Shown: positions 1 to 6,788, counted from the first letter of the stretch. The stretch is DNA of 7,964 nt from Nitriliruptoraceae bacterium (GCA_007134165.1 SLLJ01000018.1:1-7964), one strand, 5' to 3'. Notes: generated from the letters alone by a model not told the origin. Program-made: numbers and translations.

Positions 1-121
1 GTTCCCGTCACCGTAGGTGTTGTGGTACGGCCGCCAGACGGTGGTGTCCAGGCTGGTGCCCCCGAACTCGTCGGACCACAGCAGCCGCCACCCCTCCCGC
101 TCCTGCACCCCCGACATCGCG
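1..121. repeat. 121-bp perfect inverted repeat, left copy
   Basis: Bases 1-121 are the exact reverse complement of 7844-7964; identity fails at base 122. The repeat encodes residues 240-279 of the left protein (A-M-S-G-V-Q-E-R ... Y-G-D-G-N), which is the start of the GH16 domain. It reaches the window edge, so its full length is unknown. Confidence 0.97.
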
Positions 122-837
122 ACCGGTGACGGGCTCGGGGTGTTCGTGGACTCCACCGACGTCGGCAGGGTGTGCACCTCGCCTGCCGCTCGCGCCAGGA
201 AGGCAGCCATGTGGCCGCGGGTGACGGGATTCTCGGGGAAGTAGCGGGTGCCAGCACGGTCCCCCACGGTGATCCCAGCCTGGCTGATGCGACTGATGTC
301 GTCAGCGAAGGGGTGGCTGGTGGGAACGTCCGAGAACCGCACGCCGCTGTTCGCCGGTGCCAGGTCCAGGGAACGAGCCAGGAAGGACGCCATGTGGGCG
401 CGGGTGACGGGGTCGTCGGGGCAGTAGCGACTCCCGTCCCCGCAGCCCATGGTGATGCCGGCATCGCTGATGCGACTGATGTCGTCACCGAAGGGGTGGC
501 TGGCGGGAACATCCGCGAACCGCGCGGTGCGATTCGCCGGCGGGAGTTCGAGGAAGCGGGTCAGGAAGGACGCCATGTGGGCGCGGGTGACGGGGTCGTC
601 GGGGCAGTAGCGACTCCCGTCCCCGCAGCCCATGGTGATGCCGGACTCGGTGAGCCAGCCGATCTCCGCCGCGAACCGGTCGGTGGGAGCCACGTCGCGG
701 TACGACGCGACATCGGCCGCTACCGCTGGTGCCGCCATGATCACGAGGAGAGCCAGCACCACCGTCGTTGCGGCCACGCCGGCGTGACGTGCGCAGGAGG
801 GCCTGGCAGTTCGTCTCGGGGCGTCGGTGGGCGCCAT
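1..837 (-). CDS. Secreted SLH-domain / GH16 glycoside hydrolase, 3' end off the window
   Basis: This is a 279-codon N-terminal part, open to the left edge. Residues 1-40 form a signal peptide: an Arg-rich start, a hydrophobic core around 21-36, and an AVA-A cleavage site. Three SLH repeats follow at about 46-98, 107-159 and 168-219, each with an F/Y-x-DV start and a PVTR-x-HMA-x-FL core. SLH1 and SLH2 each carry a Cys pair (71/78 and 132/139), which SLH3 lacks. A Ser/Thr/Pro linker (about 220-240) leads to a GH16 start, WRLLWSDEFGG and NTYGDGN, typical of laminarinase-like beta-glucanases. The catalytic ExDxxE motif lies beyond the edge, so activity and exact substrate are unseen. SLH domains of this kind usually tether enzymes to the cell wall. 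The ATG at 837 was chosen because the signal peptide follows it directly, although I see no good ribosome site. The frame stays open upstream to about 970. The gene runs in the same direction as the polysaccharide operon, downstream of it. Confidence 0.88.
   Translation of the reverse strand, partial: MAPTDAPRRTARPSCARHAGVAATTVVLALLVIMAAPAVAADVASYRDVAPTDRFAAEIGWLTESGITMGCGDGSRYCPDDPVTRAHMASFLTRFLELPPANRTARFADVPASHPFGDDISRISDAGITMGCGDGSRYCPDDPVTRAHMASFLARSLDLAPANSGVRFSDVPTSHPFADDISRISQAGITVGDRAGTRYFPENPVTRGHMAAFLARAAGEVHTLPTSVESTNTPSPSPVAMSGVQEREGWRLLWSDEFGGTSLDTTVWRPYHNTYGDGN
379..461. repeat. 83-bp exact direct repeat within SLH2 (copy A)
   Basis: This stretch is identical to 562-644, 183 bases (61 codons) away. 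It covers the most conserved SLH segment, from G-I-T-M-G-C through H-M-A-S-F-L. It indicates a recent internal duplication or gene conversion of SLH domains. Confidence 0.93.
562..644. repeat. 83-bp exact direct repeat within SLH1 (copy B)
   Basis: This is the partner of 379-461 and lies in SLH1. The equivalent segment of SLH3 has diverged and lost both cysteines. Confidence 0.93.
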
Positions 838-1253
838 CAGTGTCCAGGACTTCGCTCGGGGACCTACCGATGTCGTCGGCAGATCGAAGCCGGCTCTGAA
901 GTCCTGCCCCGCTCTTCCGGTCCCGGCGTGAGCGTGGTTGCGGTATGGGCGGACCACCTTCCCGCAGGGTCAGGGCGACCCGATCCCACGGGCGTCAGGG
1001 TCGCAGCCGACTCCGGCAGTTCTTGCCAGTCTCCGAGCCGTCCCGATCCATTGCGTCGATTCCCGTTCGGTGTTGCCCCCGCTCCTCCCCGGCAGTCGTT
1101 GATGATGCAACCATCGCCATCGCTCAGGCGGTGGTCGGATTCGGTGTTTCCAACCACGGTCCGGGTGAAGGGTCTCGAGGTCGATGGGTGAAGCCGTGCA
1201 ATCGTCGGCCGACAAGCGGCCATTCCTGTGGCCAGAGCACGGGCATCAGGCCT
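838..1253. other. Non-coding or decayed stretch between the membrane pseudogene and the SLH-GH16 gene
   Basis: About 416 bases hold no gene I can support. Several frames are open on both strands, but their translations are rich in Arg, Pro, Ser and His and show no recognisable motif, as expected for random open frames in G/C-rich DNA. A minus-strand GTG-started frame at 1342-1124 has fairly G/C-rich third positions and could be a further remnant of the broken gene at 1254-1631. The promoter of the SLH-GH16 gene should lie here, but I cannot point to convincing -35 and -10 boxes. Confidence 0.5.
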
Positions 1254-1631
1254 TCACCGGCGACCTCCACCCCCGAGGACGGCCGCTTCGAGCACTTGGA
1301 TGGGCCCCCCATCATCACCGCAAGCAACACCGTGTCCGGCACATGGCAAGCTCGTCATGACGGCCCGGACGACCCAGCACCTGATAGCCACCAGCCCCGG
1401 CCCAGAAGTGATCAGGCCCTCGATGAGTAGGCGAGGAACCCGCCGGATCTCCGCCGCATCGGTGTCGAACGTCGGGTACGTCGAGAGCAACGCGAACACG
1501 GGCATGATCGTGACGATGATCCCGGCACGCGGTGTTCCAAGCTACCGACCGACGCAGACGACGAGCAGCAAGATCGCGAAGGCCGCGGCCACCGGCTTCA
1601 CGATCGTGATGGCGCCACGGCTGAGGGCCAC
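1254..1631 (-). pseudogene. Remnant of a small membrane-protein gene, interrupted by an in-frame TAG
   Basis: From a GTG at 1631 the frame reads VALSRGAITIVKPVAAAFAI and on through LLLVVCVGR, a clear membrane segment, then meets TAG at 1544-1542. The same frame then continues with GIIVTIMPVFALLSTYP, a second hydrophobic segment, and a stretch containing AEIRRVPRLLIEGLIT. Third codon positions are almost all G or C from the GTG to about 1430, on both sides of the stop, which is a strong coding signature. Beyond about 1430 the codon bias fades, so the 3' part has probably shifted frame or decayed. The GTG lies 55 bases after the stop of the Wzy-like gene on the same strand, so it looks like a lost last member of that operon. 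I do not recognise the family. A sequencing error at the TAG could restore a short intact gene. Confidence 0.5.
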
Positions 1632-1686
1632 GTGACCGAGCGGTGCAGGACGCCGGCAGCCCGACGCCGGGAGTCCGACGGGATCG

Positions 1687-3003
1687 TCACGGTTCTGGCC
1701 GGCGGAACTCGGACACCTCACCCGTTACATCCTGCTCGGTCGGGCCTGCTGGGCGGAGGGCCAGCCCCGCAGCGACCAACGCCGTGACCATCTGGGGCCC
1801 GTCGAACCCGTAGTAGATGATGGCCGTCGCCGACATCACGAGCGTCACGTGCGCCGCGAACCGGAGACCGACCGCATGACGAGTACTCCACGCGAACAGC
1901 AAGATGCTGCCGACGAACAGTGCGAGAGCAAGGAATCCGTGGGAGAACATCACGTTCCAGATGTGCCCCTGGGTGCCAACGCTCACCCCGATGAGACGCG
2001 AGGGTCGCGGCCCTCCCCAACCGAGTAGCGGCGATTCAAGGGTGCGCTGAAAGGTCTCCTGATAGAGCGCGAGACGTCCCACGTTCGTCGTGCTGTACGT
2101 CGTCCTGAGGATGATCCGATCGATGACACCAGCCGCGACCATCACAAGGCCGGCGCCACCAGCGAGCGCCGCCACACTGACAAGCCAGACGATCCGTCCT
2201 TCGAGCGCGAGGCGGAGGAGGACGTAGCCGAGCCCGACACCCAGTGCCAGGAACATACCCCGGTTCAGGGTTGCGGCGACCGGGATGACGGAGAGCAGCA
2301 TCAACGTCCCGAAGGCCCACCGTCGCCAACCTTGCAGTATCGTCAGTGCGCCGAGTGCGAAGGGGAACAGCAGCGCGTAGTTGCAGCCCCAGGCGTTGGT
2401 GTAGGCGAACGGGGCGCTTGGCCGGGCGAACACCACGGGGCTCCCCCATGGCTGCTGCACCTCGGACAGGTTCGGGATGACCCAAGCCTGTACCAGATCG
2501 TTGCTGAGCAGGAAGTCGGGCATGACGAAGGAGAGCGGCGTGCGGAAGCTCTGGTCCTCGAAGAAGACGCCGAGCATCCCTCCCAGCACGATCCAACCCC
2601 AGAACGCCGCAAGAGCCATGATGACCTGACGGTCCGACAGGGTTCGGTGCGAACTGTTGTAGACGTACAGCAGCGCGAGGGTCGCGGCAACGTAGTTGCC
2701 GAGCCGGTAGAGGAACCCGATACCTCGGCCGAACGTGTCGATGCCGACCACGCTCCCGATCACCACGACGATGAAGGCGAGCCAGGGCACCAGGACCGCT
2801 GGGAACCGCACATCCGGCAGCAGGAGCAGGTAGGCCAGCAACACCGGTGCCAACAGGATCGGGGCAAACACGCCGACGCCCAGCAGCCAGAAGACGGGGA
2901 ACAGCCAGTAGAGCACGAGGATTGGCCACGCCGGGAGATCGCCGGTGGCACCTGCACCGTCGTTGGTGATGCCTCGGTCCACAAGGGGCTGCCATTGACT
3001 CAC
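1687..3003 (-). CDS. O-antigen polymerase/ligase-like membrane protein (Wzy / PF04932 type)
   Basis: This polytopic protein is about 438 residues from the GTG at 3003, with roughly ten or more hydrophobic segments across most of its length. Members of this superfamily join lipid-linked oligosaccharide repeat units at the outer face of the membrane, or transfer the finished glycan to an acceptor. Family-like landmarks, numbered from the GTG, are: FARPSAPFAYTNAWG near 192-206; LNRGMFLALGVGLGYVLLR near 246-264, matching the usual S/N-RG motif; ESPLLGWG near 323-330; and TQGHIWNVMFSHGFLAL near 344-360, matching the late periplasmic-loop His region. The start was chosen because this GTG overlaps the glycosyltransferase stop (TAGTG), with GGGGGA four bases upstream. 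An ATG at 3045 in the same frame would add 14 residues and overlap the upstream gene by 43 bases. Polymerase and ligase cannot be told apart by sequence alone; the Wzz-like neighbour favours polymerase. Confidence 0.85.
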   Translation of the reverse strand: MSQWQPLVDRGITNDGAGATGDLPAWPILVLYWLFPVFWLLGVGVFAPILLAPVLLAYLLLLPDVRFPAVLVPWLAFIVVVIGSVVGIDTFGRGIGFLYRLGNYVAATLALLYVYNSSHRTLSDRQVIMALAAFWGWIVLGGMLGVFFEDQSFRTPLSFVMPDFLLSNDLVQAWVIPNLSEVQQPWGSPVVFARPSAPFAYTNAWGCNYALLFPFALGALTILQGWRRWAFGTLMLLSVIPVAATLNRGMFLALGVGLGYVLLRLALEGRIVWLVSVAALAGGAGLVMVAAGVIDRIILRTTYSTTNVGRLALYQETFQRTLESPLLGWGGPRPSRLIGVSVGTQGHIWNVMFSHGFLALALFVGSILLFAWSTRHAVGLRFAAHVTLVMSATAIIYYGFDGPQMVTALVAAGLALRPAGPTEQDVTGEVSEFRRPEP

Positions 3004-3971
3004 TAGATCCCCCGGCCCCGCTGCCTGGCGAACCGTGCCACCCATGCTGCAGGAAAGCCGAGCGCGACCAGCAACGCAGCGTAGGCTCGCTTCTCCGTCG
3101 GGTTGTCCGCGAGAGCGCGGCGGACCGAGCGCAAGGCGAGCCGTCGCGACCCGCTGGCGCCTTGCGCGAAGGCGATCTGACCCTGGATCCTGGCCCGACC
3201 CTCAGGGACTTCGGCGAAGTCGGGGTGCTTCTCGAGGAGGTACTCGAGACCGGAGACGATCATCTCCCACCGCGACGCGTAGAACGAACCCGCATGGAAT
3301 GTGATCGACGCGATGCAATCCTGAACACAGAGGACCGGAAGATGCTCACTGACGCGGAGGAGGAGATCGTAGTCTTCGGCGTAGGAGCCAGGCAGCGCTT
3401 CATCCACCATGCCCACCACCTCGAAGAGGTCCCGCGGCAAGAGCAAGGTCACCGGGTTCACCTCCATGATGCGGTCCCGAAGGAAGTCCTTGCGCCGAAG
3501 TGGGCCGGACGGTGGGATGCGAGTGATGGTCCCGCTGTCGCTCACGACGTGGATCCCGCCGGACAGCACCGCTGGACCCCCATACGCGGCAAGGAGTTCG
3601 AACTGCTGCTCGAGGCGCGTCGGATACCAGATGTCATCGTCGTCGCAGAAGGCGATGTAGGCACCCCGAGAGGCCAGGATACCGGTGTTGCGAGCACCAG
3701 CGAGGCCGGGTGTCCGGGCATCGTTCACCAGGACGGTCAGGTCGCGGCCTGATCCGACGTCAACCTCGATCGGATGGGGTTCTGCGTTGTCGAACACGAC
3801 GAAGATCTCGATCCTGCCCGGGTACGTCTGCTCCGCCACACTCGTGATCGCCTCGAGAACGAGACGCGGACGGTTGTGGGTCGGGATCACAACAGAGACC
3901 ATCGGCAGATCAGCCTCCGTTCTCCAGGCTTCGTTGATGGAAGTTTTCCTCTTCGTCGGCGGAACGGGCAT
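3003..3971 (-). CDS. Family 2 glycosyltransferase (GT-A fold)
   Basis: About 322 residues, cytoplasmic, probably adding one sugar from a nucleotide-sugar donor to the lipid-linked repeat unit. The N-terminal GT-A core is clear: MVSVVIPTHNRPRLVLEAI at about 24-42, GLAGARNTGILASRGAYIAF near 89-108, and the metal-binding DDDD at 110-113 followed by IWYP. An AEDYDLLLRV segment near 198-207 supplies the Glu-Asp pair usual for the catalytic base region of inverting GT2 enzymes. The roughly 90 C-terminal residues are helical and carry no membrane anchor. The ATG at 3971 was chosen because AGGGA lies five bases upstream. Alternatives in frame are a TTG at 4025, which overlaps the preceding ORF's stop, and an ATG at 3902 directly before VSVVIPTHN with GGAGG 13 bases upstream. 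Donor and acceptor cannot be read from sequence. The stop overlaps the downstream Wzy-like start by one base, which suggests coupled translation. Confidence 0.88.
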   Translation of the reverse strand: MPVPPTKRKTSINEAWRTEADLPMVSVVIPTHNRPRLVLEAITSVAEQTYPGRIEIFVVFDNAEPHPIEVDVGSGRDLTVLVNDARTPGLAGARNTGILASRGAYIAFCDDDDIWYPTRLEQQFELLAAYGGPAVLSGGIHVVSDSGTITRIPPSGPLRRKDFLRDRIMEVNPVTLLLPRDLFEVVGMVDEALPGSYAEDYDLLLRVSEHLPVLCVQDCIASITFHAGSFYASRWEMIVSGLEYLLEKHPDFAEVPEGRARIQGQIAFAQGASGSRRLALRSVRRALADNPTEKRAYAALLVALGFPAAWVARFARQRGRGI

Positions 3972-4021
3972 TTCGGTCCCTGCTGAACAGCGCCGGAAAG
4001 ATAGCGGTTCCGGGCAAGCGG

Positions 4022-4450
4022 TCAATGAATGCCACCTGCCGCCGTCAGGCCCCGGTCGAAGCTGCCGCTCGGTGCCTCATGCCATTCCACCTGCGTGGAC
4101 GCCATCGCGAGGATCCTGGTGGAACTCGGCCTGGACAGCGGCGGCAGACTTGCGGGTGTGTCCATTCGGGCGAGCCCTGCCTGCACCTCGGAGAGTTGCC
4201 GGCGAGCGATGGCCCGAATCTGATCGAACCTCCGGGTCGGACGATGGTGAAACGTCGTCAAATGGGTGATGATCGACCGGCGGACGGCCCTGAACGCATC
4301 CAGAGCAGTTTCTTGGGCGGTGACGCTCAGGTAGCGCCCGGCATTGACCTCATCGAACCTGCTGTGCAGTGTCACAAGTAGCTCGGCGTGGTTGCAGGGT
4401 GGCAGCGAGGTGGCAGACACCAGGCTCAGGTTCTCGATGTGCGCCGTCAT
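4022..4450 (-). CDS. Hypothetical protein, 142 residues, between the wzz-like and glycosyltransferase genes
   Basis: I do not recognise this protein. It has no membrane segment or signal peptide. Its middle (about residues 22-95) looks helical and basic, with segments such as AELLVTLHSRFDEVNAGRYL and ALDAFRAVRRSIITHL; the last 40 residues are Pro/Ser/Gly-rich. Third positions are G/C-biased and the strand matches the operon, so it is more likely real than the antisense frames over it. No ribosome site precedes the ATG at 4450. The frame is open back to the wzz-like stop at 4559 with no other ATG, GTG or TTG between, and it is the same frame as the wzz-like gene. It could therefore be a separate small gene, or a former C-terminal extension of the Wzz-like protein now cut off by a TAG. 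The stop TGA overlaps a potential TTG start of the glycosyltransferase. Confidence 0.5.
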   Translation of the reverse strand: MTAHIENLSLVSATSLPPCNHAELLVTLHSRFDEVNAGRYLSVTAQETALDAFRAVRRSIITHLTTFHHRPTRRFDQIRAIARRQLSEVQAGLARMDTPASLPPLSRPSSTRILAMASTQVEWHEAPSGSFDRGLTAAGGIH

Positions 4451-4558
4451 GGTCAGTGCGGCCGCATCGCCGCCGAGTGCTACCCAACGTTGCGGTTCGC
4501 GGTCGCCGGCGCCGGGTAAAGCCCCTCCGACGCGGACGCGTCTGTCCGACGAGGCCGC

Positions 4559-6652
4559 CTAGTCCTTCGACGTGAAGAGCTTGGTCGGCATGCCCGGCCT
4601 CTGCTCGCTAGATCCGGGGTCGGGTGCTCGAGGCTCGCGAACCGTTCTATCTCCTGCGCGCGGTGCCGGCGCCCGGCTTGCCTGCCGGGTGGAACTCTGG
4701 GATGGCGCCCGGCTGTCTGCAGTGGCGCTCGGGGTTGGCGCCCGGGTGTCCCGCGCGGCGTTCGGGGCTGGCGCCCGGTTGGCTTGAGCGGGACTCGCGG
4801 TCGGTGCCCGGTTGGTTTGAGCCGGGTTCGGACCCGGCGCCCGACTTGCCGGACGACTGGCGACTGGGGCTGCTGCCCGGCTGGCCTGCCGACTGGACTG
4901 CTGAGACGGCGCCCGGCCGTCTGCAGTGCGGCTCCGAGCAGGTGCCTGGGCGTCCCGAGCGGGGTTCGGGGCTGGCGCCCGGCTGTCTGTAGCGTGGCTC
5001 ACGGCTGGTGCCGGGGCGTCCCGAGCGCGGTTCGGGGCTGGCGCCGGGTTGGCTCGAGGGGAGCTCTGGGCCGATGTCCGACTTGCCTGCCGACTGGCGA
5101 CGGGGGCTGTTGCCCGGTTGTCCTGCCGACTGGATTCCTGGGACGGCGCCCGGTTGGCTTGCGGGGAGCTCGGGGCCGGTGTCCGGGCGTCCCGAGCGGC
5201 GTTCGGGGCTGGTGCCCGGCCGTCCTGCGCGGCGTCCGGGACCGGCGCCCCGCCGCGCCGACCGGCAAGCGCGACAACTCGAACAAAGGTGTCACGCACC
5301 GTCTGCAGCACTCGGGCCGGCAGGGCCGTGCGCCTCACCACGAGCAACCACGCCTCGGATGTCGTGATGCCACTGCGGGCGAGCGCTTCCCGAGAACGCA
5401 GAAGGTCTTGTTCTCGGGTCCGACCAAGCTCGACGCACACCACGACCGCGTCGACGTGCGACGACAACTCAAGCGCATCGCCGAATCTCTCGGCACCACA
5501 GGTGTCGACGAACACCGGCCAGTCGCTCGACGCGATGATGGCCGCGGCCTCGTCTCCGGCTGCTGTCACCACCTCGACACCGCTTGACTCCAGATAGCGC
5601 AGCGGAGCCCAGGCGGGAGCAGAGAATCCCGGGTATCGCGGGTGGCGGATGAGAAGCTTTGGGTCCTTCGACGGCAACTCCCATGCCAGCACGTCCGCAG
5701 GAGTCCGCTCGCCAGCATCGGCCCGCATGAGCAGCCACGATCTGGCCTCACTGGCACCCGCAAGCCTGCGAAGCTCGCTGACGCTCAAGGCAATCTCGTC
5801 GCGTTCGACCACACTGAGCCGGCGGCGGCCGTGGAAGGGTGGAAGCAAGCCGGTCGCACGACGGCCCAACAGCCGCTCCGCGGCGCCAACCGTGACCACA
5901 CGATCATCGAGGGCGTGCACCAGACCGCTGACAACCACGCCGAGAATGACCGCGAGGACCAACGCGGCAGCGACGGCGACCACGAGTCTCGGTGTGATCG
6001 GGAACGTCGGCTCCTGCGCAAAGGTGATGATCTGCCCTGGGGTGACGGTTAGCGTTGACGCCTGGCCGATCTCCTGCTGCAGACTGCTCGCACGCTGCTC
6101 CAGCATCTGACGCGCAGCAGAGTCTTCAGCGGCGTCGTCGTAGTCCGCGATGATCTGATCGAGTTGGTCACGCAGACTGCTGACATAGGCCTCGAGACGT
6201 CGGTCTGCCGTCGCGGCACGGAACTCGAGATAACTCTGTGCAAAGGCATTTGCACCGGCAGCGGCTTCTTGGGAAGACGGCGCTCTGAAGGAGATCTCCA
6301 GGATCTGTGAGTTGAGCGGGCTTCCGACGCTGACACGATCCTGCAGTTCGCGCACGTCATCCTGGAGACCGGCGATCTCGGCAGCACGTTTTGCGACCTC
6401 GCCGGACCGAAGGATCGACGTCTCGGTTGTGGTGTTGATCAACTGATTGACTGGGCCCGACGAGAACACCTCGTCGGTGATCGGGCTGATCGCGACGACC
6501 GAGTTCCCCTCGTACTGCCGGGGAGCGAGCAGGTACCAAGCGATTCCGAAGCTGAGGCCGAGAAGCACGCCGACGCAGGCTGCGAACCAGCGCTTTCGAA
6601 AGATCCGCACGTATTCGCCCAGCGAGACCGCTGCGCTGGTGTTGGAATCCAT
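4559..6652 (-). CDS. Wzz-type polysaccharide chain-length regulator with degenerate BY-kinase-like domain and repeat tail
   Basis: 697 residues. The N-terminal Wzz domain starts with LGEYVRIFRKRW; membrane helix 1 is at about 23-43 and helix 2 at about 222-246, preceded by the proline motif EPTFPITPR (214-222). Between them is an outer-face domain with a probable coiled coil at 140-198. Such proteins form oligomers that set polymer length with Wzy. Residues about 280-445 resemble a bacterial tyrosine kinase of the CpsD type, but the nucleotide-binding motifs are gone: DAGERTPAD (312-320) replaces the Walker A GEGKST, LLIRHPRYP (333-341) replaces LLID-x-D-x-R, and VFVDTCG (380-386) stands where VIIDTPP is usual. 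Residues 400-428 keep the later 'DAVVVCVELGRT' strand. The C-terminus (477-669) is a Pro/Ala/Arg repeat instead of a Tyr cluster. The ATG at 6652 has AAGGGG eight bases upstream. It is the first gene of the minus-strand operon. Confidence 0.88.
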   Translation of the reverse strand: MDSNTSAAVSLGEYVRIFRKRWFAACVGVLLGLSFGIAWYLLAPRQYEGNSVVAISPITDEVFSSGPVNQLINTTTETSILRSGEVAKRAAEIAGLQDDVRELQDRVSVGSPLNSQILEISFRAPSSQEAAAGANAFAQSYLEFRAATADRRLEAYVSSLRDQLDQIIADYDDAAEDSAARQMLEQRASSLQQEIGQASTLTVTPGQIITFAQEPTFPITPRLVVAVAAALVLAVILGVVVSGLVHALDDRVVTVGAAERLLGRRATGLLPPFHGRRRLSVVERDEIALSVSELRRLAGASEARSWLLMRADAGERTPADVLAWELPSKDPKLLIRHPRYPGFSAPAWAPLRYLESSGVEVVTAAGDEAAAIIASSDWPVFVDTCGAERFGDALELSSHVDAVVVCVELGRTREQDLLRSREALARSGITTSEAWLLVVRRTALPARVLQTVRDTFVRVVALAGRRGGAPVPDAAQDGRAPAPNAARDARTPAPSSPQANRAPSQESSRQDNRATAPVASRQASRTSAQSSPRANPAPAPNRARDAPAPAVSHATDSRAPAPNPARDAQAPARSRTADGRAPSQQSSRQASRAAAPVASRPASRAPGPNPAQTNRAPTASPAQANRAPAPNAARDTRAPTPSATADSRAPSQSSTRQASRAPAPRAGDRTVREPRAPDPGSSEQRPGMPTKLFTSKD
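4646..5224 (-). repeat. 17 tandem 33-36 bp coding repeats (Pro/Ala/Arg-rich tail of the Wzz-like protein)
   Basis: Residues 477-669 split cleanly into 17 units of 11 or 12 residues with rough consensus (D/A)-x-R-A-P-x-P-x-x-A-(R/Q); the 12-residue units end in R-Q, R-P or D-R. Examples are DGRAPAPNAAR, DSRAPAPNPAR, ANRAPAPNAAR and ASRAPGPNPAQ. A higher-order pattern is visible: SQ-x-SS/T-RQ units occur at positions 3, 10 and 16 of the array. The segment is basic, should be disordered, and contains no Tyr, Lys or Cys. Because the DNA is periodic and G/C-rich, long empty frames also appear on the opposite strand. Confidence 0.92.
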
Positions 6653-6660
6653 GGTGTCTG

Positions 6661-6666
6661 CCCCTT
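6661..6666 (-). promoter_or_regulatory. Ribosome binding site of the wzz-like gene
   Basis: The minus strand reads AAGGGG here, eight bases before the ATG at 6652. This supports that start and shows the operon begins with an efficient initiation site. Confidence 0.7.
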
Positions 6667-6772
6667 GTCAGCTCTTCGCCGGTGGGCCCACCGCGAGCCG
6701 TCCTTCCCGAACGGATCGAAGTGTTGAGGTTACAGCACTCCGTGCCCGCGTTCGGGGGGCGATGTCATCGTT

Positions 6773-6788
6773 CCTCGGGGAGCCGAGG
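6773..6788 (-). other. Small hairpin upstream of the wzz-like operon
   Basis: CCTCGG and CCGAGG form a 6-bp perfect stem around a GGAG loop. Outside it, GTT and AAC can pair across a one-base bulge. It lies about 120 bases before the wzz-like start and would sit in the leader RNA if transcription starts further upstream. No T-run follows, so a simple terminator is unlikely. Confidence 0.3.

Noticed and set aside
172..1191. Plus-strand 339-codon open frame
   Set aside because: It lies antisense to the SLH-GH16 gene. Its repetitive GAGDGV-type translation only mirrors the SLH repeats, and the second half is Arg/Pro/Ser-rich without motifs.
1640..1680. Rho-independent terminator after the Wzy-like gene
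   Set aside because: Only a 5-bp CCGGC/GCCGG pairing with an 8-base loop and no T-run; too weak to call.
2332..3006. Plus-strand 224-codon open frame rich in Glu, His and Gln
   Set aside because: It is the antisense shadow of the Wzy-like gene, whose hydrophobic codons read as charged residues on the other strand; no motif or ribosome site.
3972..4025. TTG at 4025 as the glycosyltransferase start
   Set aside because: It lacks a clear ribosome site and adds 18 residues without family similarity; the ATG at 3971 has AGGGA at good spacing.
4646..5224. CRISPR-like array
   Set aside because: Units are contiguous 33-36 bp coding repeats with no unique spacers, in frame inside a clear protein, so this is not a CRISPR.
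4784..5597. Overlapping plus-strand frames of 223 and 267 codons with repeats
   Set aside because: They are antisense to the repeat tail of the Wzz-like protein. The 33-36-base period and lack of stops produce repetitive frames in every phase.
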